The notes below the pieces were generated by a model. That model did not search any database and was not told where the DNA came from. It saw only the letters and a list, made by a program, of their open reading frames with translations. The position numbers and the translations under genes are program-made. Source: an uncultured Bacteroidales bacterium (GTDB lineage: Bacteria > Bacteroidota > Bacteroidia > Bacteroidales > Muribaculaceae). Taken from it: a DNA stretch of 35,709 nt. Shown here in pieces: positions 30,632 to 35,709 of this stretch. How positions within the stretch are numbered: the stretch's first letter is position 1; every line of letters begins with the position of its first letter. The stretch spans positions 1-35,709 of the forward strand of contig CACYRK010000031.1 in NCBI GenBank assembly GCA_902776835.1, given 5' to 3'.

Positions 30632-31249
30632 ATGCTTGTCGAACGACCACCATTGCTCTATCGCATGCTCTTCCCCGAAACCGTGTGGCGCATCAACAAA
30701 AAGCGCCACACGGTATACCTTACGTTCGACGACGGGCCAATACCCGAAGTCACTCCCTGGGTGCTCGACACGCTCGACCATTACGGCGTGAAGGCCACCT
30801 TCTTCTGCGTGGGCGACAACGTGGCACGCAACCCACAACTCTTCGCCGAGATCAAGCAGCGCGGACACAGCGTGGGCAACCACACCATGAACCACCTGCA
30901 GGGCGCGCGCGTCACCACGCACACCTATCTGCGCAACGTCTTCAAGGCGCACGAACTCATCCAGTCGTCGCTCTTCCGGCCGCCGCACGGCCTGCTGCGA
31001 TGGAGCCAGAGCAAGGTGCTCCGCTCGCGATTCAACATCATTATGTACGACCTGGTCACGCGCGACTACAGCAAGAAACTCACCGGCCAACAGGTGCTCG
31101 ACAACGTCAAGCGATACGCTCGCGGAGGCTCAATCATCGTCTTCCATGACTCGCTCAAGGCCGAGAAAAACATGAAATACGCCCTGCCGCGAGCCATCGA
31201 ATGGCTCCGCGAACAAGACTACAGTTTCGGCGTCATCCCCTACCTCTAA
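30632..31249 (+). CDS. Polysaccharide deacetylase (NodB domain)
   Basis: A 205-residue protein that is essentially one NodB homology domain: TFDDGP with catalytic and metal-binding D33/D34, metal ligands H84 and H88 in NHTMNH, the FRPPHG motif and the C-terminal VFHDS. It removes acetyl groups from N-acetylated sugars such as peptidoglycan or other glycans. No signal peptide is visible, so either it acts in the cytoplasm or its substrate is lipid-linked at the inner face. It forms an operon with the DUF2723 gene. Confidence 0.93.
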   Translation: MLVERPPLLYRMLFPETVWRINKKRHTVYLTFDDGPIPEVTPWVLDTLDHYGVKATFFCVGDNVARNPQLFAEIKQRGHSVGNHTMNHLQGARVTTHTYLRNVFKAHELIQSSLFRPPHGLLRWSQSKVLRSRFNIIMYDLVTRDYSKKLTGQQVLDNVKRYARGGSIIVFHDSLKAEKNMKYALPRAIEWLREQDYSFGVIPYL

Positions 31250-31574
31250 CCCCCAACCACAAATCGCACCCCTCTCAACACGTCTTTCACCAAGATTAAC
31301 CACGAATTTCACCAAGATTAACCACGAATTTCACGAATTATTTCCTTCGTTTAATTTGTGGTTATCATTCGCGAAATTCGCGTTAAAAGAGGCGCAATTA
31401 GCGTTAAAGGAGGATTTGGTGGTGTGGAGAGAATTGTGTAATTTTGTGGCCTATAGGGATGTGCTGTGGGCCGGGTGCGGCAGGCCGCGCCGGCGCAGGG
31501 CAGTCGCTATAGATGGGCAGTCGGTGCAAAAAGTGCTGACTGATAATGAATTGACTATTGCGAACACCACTGCT
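31250..31574. other. Intergenic stretch with degenerate repeats
   Basis: No gene is seen. A 22-base unit (TTTCACCAAGATTAACCACG core) occurs twice at 31285-31328, and TTAACCACGAATT then faces AATTTGTGGTTA as an imperfect inverted repeat. Next come AATTCGCG-type repeats (31366-31410) like those at 32664-32748 and 34677-34748, and the promoter of queG. Confidence 0.7.
31415..31446 (+). promoter_or_regulatory. Promoter of queG
   Basis: TTTG (31415-31418), a 20-base spacer, then TAATTTTG (31439-31446). The leader to the ATG at 31575 is about 120 nt. Confidence 0.7.
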
Positions 31575-32501
31575 ATGCTGCTTACTGCTGCCGATATCAA
31601 GCAACGAGCCCTGGCGATGGGCTTCGACGTGTGCGGCATCGCCACGGCGGCGCCCGTCGACGAGCGTGCGCGCCGCCAGTACCGGCAGTGGCTCGAGCGG
31701 GGGCGCCAGGGATGCATGGCGTGGGCCGAGCGCTACCAGGCGGTGCGCGACGACCCGCGCGCGCTGCTCGACGGCGCGCAGTCGCTGGTGATGGTGGGCA
31801 TGAACTACCTGCCGCAGCGCCTGCAGCCCGCCGACGCGCCACAGTTTGCCTACTACGCCTACGGCCGCGACTATCACGACGTGCTCAAGCAGCGGCTGTG
31901 GCAGTTGGCGGCGGAGATTCAGGAGGCCACTGGCTGCGTGTCGCGTGCCTGCGTCGACTCGGCGCCGCTGCGCGAACGCTACTGGGCGCAACAGGCCGGA
32001 CTGGGCTTCATAGGCCGCAACAACCAGTTGATAGTGCCCGGGCGAGGCTCGTACTTCGTGCTGGGCGCCCTGCTGACCACGCTGGCCCTCGAGGCCGACG
32101 CGCCCTGCACACTGTCGTGCGGCGACTGTGGCGCGTGCCTGGAGGCCTGTCCCACCGGGGCTCTCGACGGCGATGGCGCCGTGGATGCCCGCCGCTGCCT
32201 GTCGTGCCTGACAATCGAACTGCGCGGCCCGCTGCCCGAGCAGGCACAGTCGGCACTGGGACACCGCGTCTACGGCTGCGACAGTTGCCAACGCTGCTGT
32301 CCGCACAACAGCTTGGCGCAGGCCACCCAGCACCCAGAGTTTGAGGCCAGCGACGAACTGATGAGTCTCACGCTCGACGACATCGTGGCGATGGACCGCA
32401 CGGCATTCAACCGGCTGTTTCGCCACAGCGCCGTCAAGCGCGCCAAACTCGAGGGCTTGAAGCGCAACGCCCACGCGCTGCGCCACCCCGACGAGCAGTA
32501 G
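31575..32501 (+). CDS. queG: Epoxyqueuosine reductase
   Basis: Last step of queuosine synthesis in tRNA: cobalamin-dependent reduction of epoxyqueuosine. The 308-residue protein has the QueG N-terminal domain (KQRALAMGFDVCGIATAAPV), VDSAPLRERYWAQQAGLGFI with the catalytic-type aspartate, and a C-terminal two-[4Fe-4S] ferredoxin part: CGDCGACLEACP, then CLSC and CDSCQRCCPHN. The frame is open far upstream to 31356, but that part is intergenic repeat and promoter; the ATG at 31575 precedes the conserved start. It lacks the HEAT-like tail of the longest homologues. Confidence 0.95.
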   Translation: MLLTAADIKQRALAMGFDVCGIATAAPVDERARRQYRQWLERGRQGCMAWAERYQAVRDDPRALLDGAQSLVMVGMNYLPQRLQPADAPQFAYYAYGRDYHDVLKQRLWQLAAEIQEATGCVSRACVDSAPLRERYWAQQAGLGFIGRNNQLIVPGRGSYFVLGALLTTLALEADAPCTLSCGDCGACLEACPTGALDGDGAVDARRCLSCLTIELRGPLPEQAQSALGHRVYGCDSCQRCCPHNSLAQATQHPEFEASDELMSLTLDDIVAMDRTAFNRLFRHSAVKRAKLEGLKRNAHALRHPDEQ

Positions 32502-32511
32502 CACAGCCGAC

Positions 32512-32655
32512 GAAAATCCCCCTCTAAGATAAAGGGGGTGGCCCAGAGGACCGGGGGCGTGTGCCACCCCCGCGAGCAAAAACACACCCCTCCGGCGCAA
32601 AGCGCCACCTCCCCTAACTTAGGGGAGGAACTACACAGCGAGTGTGCCACCCGCA
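32512..32655. repeat. Pair of inverted REP-like elements
   Basis: The first element has CCCCCT/AGGGGG (32518-32538), a weak GGCCC/GGACC hairpin and a GGGGGCGTGTG end. The second, in inverted orientation, has GGCGC-AAA-GCGCC (32594-32606) and CTCCCCTAA-C-TTAGGGGAG (32609-32627). It probably also terminates queG transcription. A related single element is at 34615-34672. Confidence 0.75.
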
Positions 32656-32663
32656 AGCAAAAA

Positions 32664-32748
32664 AATCGCGAAATTCGCATTATAAAAAATTCGCGAAATT
32701 CGCGTTTCGAAATTCGCTTTAAAAAATCGCATTAAACCGCGAGCAAAA
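32664..32748. repeat. AATTCGCG-type degenerate repeats
   Basis: Several short copies of GAAATTCGC(A/G)TT separated by A-rich spacers lie upstream of the ABC exporter gene and end in GCGAGCAAAA. Close relatives are found at 31366-31410 and 34677-34748. No separate promoter was recognised before 32777. Confidence 0.65.
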
Positions 32749-32776
32749 ATATTGTAATTGACTTTCAAAAGATATA

Positions 32777-34603
<1,827 letters not shown>

Positions 34604-34614
34604 CCAAGCCGGCG

Positions 34615-34672
34615 AAAATCCCCCTCTAAGAGGGGGTGGCCCAACGGGCCGGGGGCGTGTGCACCCGCAAGC
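34615..34672. repeat. REP-like element after the ABC exporter
   Basis: CCCCCTCT-A-AGAGGGGG (34620-34636) is a perfect palindrome and GGCCC-AAC-GGGCC (34638-34650) a second hairpin, followed by GGGGGCGTGTGC as in the copy at 32518-32565. It begins 12 bases after the stop codon and may serve as a terminator. Confidence 0.75.
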
Positions 34673-34676
34673 AAAA

Positions 34677-34748
34677 AATTTCGTGAAATTCGCATTAAAA
34701 TTTCGTGAAATTAGCGTTCAAAATTCGCATTAAATTGGCGAGCAAAAC
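34677..34748. repeat. AATTCGCG-type degenerate repeats (third copy)
   Basis: Repeated TTTCGTGAAATT(C/A)GC and ATTCGCATTAAA motifs end in GCGAGCAAAA, as before the ABC exporter gene. No clear TAnnTTTG promoter is visible ahead of the gene at 34780. Confidence 0.6.
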
Positions 34749-34779
34749 TGCAAAACAACAAAGTAAAATTTAGACTATA

Positions 34780-35547
34780 ATGAAAAGATTTATCCTCATC
34801 ACAATCGTGGCACTGCTGGCTATCACCGCCGGCGCCGCAACGCGAAAGAGCACCATCCACCTCAAGAGTGGCGAGGTGGTGACCGGCTTCATCACCACAC
34901 GCAACGAGCAGAGCGTGGAAATCCTGGTCGACGACGTGAAATATGTCTACACCACCGACGAGATTGCCTACATCACCCACGAGGCGCGCAAGAAAAACTA
35001 CGACACGAGCAAGTTCCGCGGCTTTATCGACCTGGGCTACGCCTTCGGCTTCGGCTCGCCGCGCAACGACTATTGGCTCATCGAGACGAGTTTCGGCTAC
35101 CAGTTCAACACCCACTTCTATCTGGGCGCCGGACTGGGCATGCACCCATTCAACGCCAAGGTCGACTCCTACCCGTTGCGCACCGACCTCGCCCAGCCCG
35201 CGCCCAACGATCCCGACTGGGATTTCCCCTTCATCCCCATCTACCTCGAGGGCCGCTACAACTGGCGCAGCGAGACGCACGGCACGCCGTTTGCCAGCCT
35301 GAAACTGGGCTGCGGCACCTTTAACCACAGCGGACTCTTCGTGGCACCCAGCCTGGGCTACCACTTCGGCACGTCGCAGTATTTCTCGTTCAACATCGGC
35401 GTGGGATACGAACTGCACACCGCCAGTTACAAACTCTGGGTCACCGGCGACACACCCGACAGCAAGCCCGACCTGAGCGGACACAGTTACCTCAAGCGCA
35501 CACCGCTGCTCCACAACGCTGTGGTGAAACTCGGCGTGGAATTCTAA
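34780..35547 (+). CDS. Outer-membrane beta-barrel protein
   Basis: A 255-residue protein with a signal peptide (MKRFILITIVALLAITAGAA). A short beta-rich domain follows (about 22-68; STIHLKSGEVVTGFITTRNE, then DDVKYVYTTDEIAYI), resembling small SH3-like repeats of Bacteroidetes envelope proteins. Next is an eight-strand-type barrel with alternating aromatic residues (FIDLGYAFGFGS, FGYQFNTHFYLGAGLGMH, SLGYHFGTSQYFSFNIGVGY). It ends in LGVEF, with the terminal phenylalanine typical of barrel proteins. Its function is unknown; a porin or structural role is possible. Confidence 0.85.
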   Translation: MKRFILITIVALLAITAGAATRKSTIHLKSGEVVTGFITTRNEQSVEILVDDVKYVYTTDEIAYITHEARKKNYDTSKFRGFIDLGYAFGFGSPRNDYWLIETSFGYQFNTHFYLGAGLGMHPFNAKVDSYPLRTDLAQPAPNDPDWDFPFIPIYLEGRYNWRSETHGTPFASLKLGCGTFNHSGLFVAPSLGYHFGTSQYFSFNIGVGYELHTASYKLWVTGDTPDSKPDLSGHSYLKRTPLLHNAVVKLGVEF

Positions 35548-35552
35548 CGGAT

Positions 35553-35574
35553 TCAAGTTTCTCTCGAAACTTGA
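35553..35574 (+). terminator. Hairpin after the barrel protein gene
   Basis: TCAAGTTTC-TCTC-GAAACTTGA is a perfect 9-bp stem with a four-base loop, beginning five bases after the stop codon at 35547. It is followed by GGTTTA and not by a T-run, so termination is probable but not certain. Confidence 0.65.
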
Positions 35575-35582
35575 GGTTTAAA

Positions 35583-35708
35583 ATTATTACTGTCCGGTAA
35601 AACCATTCAGGGAGGCAAGTCGGTAGACTTGCTAATGTGCGAAACACATTGTGCGTGCCAGTTTGAAGAACTGGTGCGCACTGTGTGATTAGGTCACAAC
35701 GTAATAAT
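35583..35708. other. Unidentified multi-hairpin element at window edge
   Basis: ATTATTAC (35583-35590) pairs with GTAATAAT (35701-35708) and encloses four successive hairpins: GCAAGTC-GGTA-GACTTGC (35615-35632), AATGTG-CGAAA-CACATT (35634-35650), a 13-pair stem with two G-T wobbles around TGAAG (35651-35681) and TGTGA-TTAGG-TCACA (35684-35698). No known RNA family or insertion-sequence end is recognised. The window stops one base later. Confidence 0.5.
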
Positions 35709-35709
35709 C

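Noticed and set aside
31356..31574. N-terminal extension of queG from 31356
   Set aside because: The added 73 residues translate intergenic repeats and the promoter, and conserved QueG sequence begins just after 31575.
35651..35709. Start of a group II intron (GTGCG) at the right edge
   Set aside because: GTGCG is present, but domain V, EBS sites or a reverse transcriptase cannot be seen before the window ends, so it is kept only as a possibility in the findings.

Overview
The window looks like a chromosome segment of a fairly GC-rich Bacteroidales bacterium (Muribaculaceae or Prevotella-like; this is an inference). Several upstream regions carry the Bacteroidetes vegetative promoter pattern (TTTG about 19-20 bases before TAnnTTTG). 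Lipoproteins, DUF2723, GxxExxY and PlsC-type proteins of Bacteroidetes type are present, ribosome sites are A-rich, and the intergenic spaces hold many short repeats. No rRNA, tRNA, CRISPR array or complete insertion sequence was seen.

Layout. 1-5976 is minus strand: a lipoprotein/acyltransferase pair, metK behind a SAM-II-type riboswitch, and a GT-C-like membrane protein with a second acyltransferase. A lipoprotein gene (6053-7204, plus) converges on a minus-strand operon of three unknown genes (7303-8899), which is interrupted by a 16-copy heptamer repeat. 8900-9482 is a long regulatory and repeat region. 9483-20331 is a plus-strand run of nine tightly packed genes: PlsC-like acyltransferase, sigma-54 activator, von Willebrand A-like lipoprotein, small membrane protein, tubulin/FtsZ-like protein, very large actin/Hsp70-like protein, membrane-anchored coiled-coil protein, zinc-ribbon membrane protein and a four-helix membrane protein. 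A canonical -24/-12 sigma-54 promoter lies just upstream, so the operon seems to encode its own activator. The pairing of tubulin-fold and actin-fold NTPases with membrane and lipoprotein partners suggests an envelope or membrane-remodelling machine, and it is one of the two most interesting items here.

20460-23169 holds a divergent acyl-CoA synthetase and panB. 23194-24545 is an array of ~136-bp repeats, each able to fold as a cloverleaf. A GxxExxY (PD-(D/E)XK-like) gene sits inside the apical loop of one copy, which is the second most interesting item. 24649-25774 is an ECF sigma factor with a membrane protein, followed by a secreted His-rich protein and a minisatellite region.

26974-35547 holds a DUF2723 glycosyltransferase-like protein with a polysaccharide deacetylase, queG, an MsbA-like ABC exporter and an outer-membrane beta-barrel protein, separated by REP-like repeats. 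The last 126 bases form an unidentified multi-hairpin element at the window edge.
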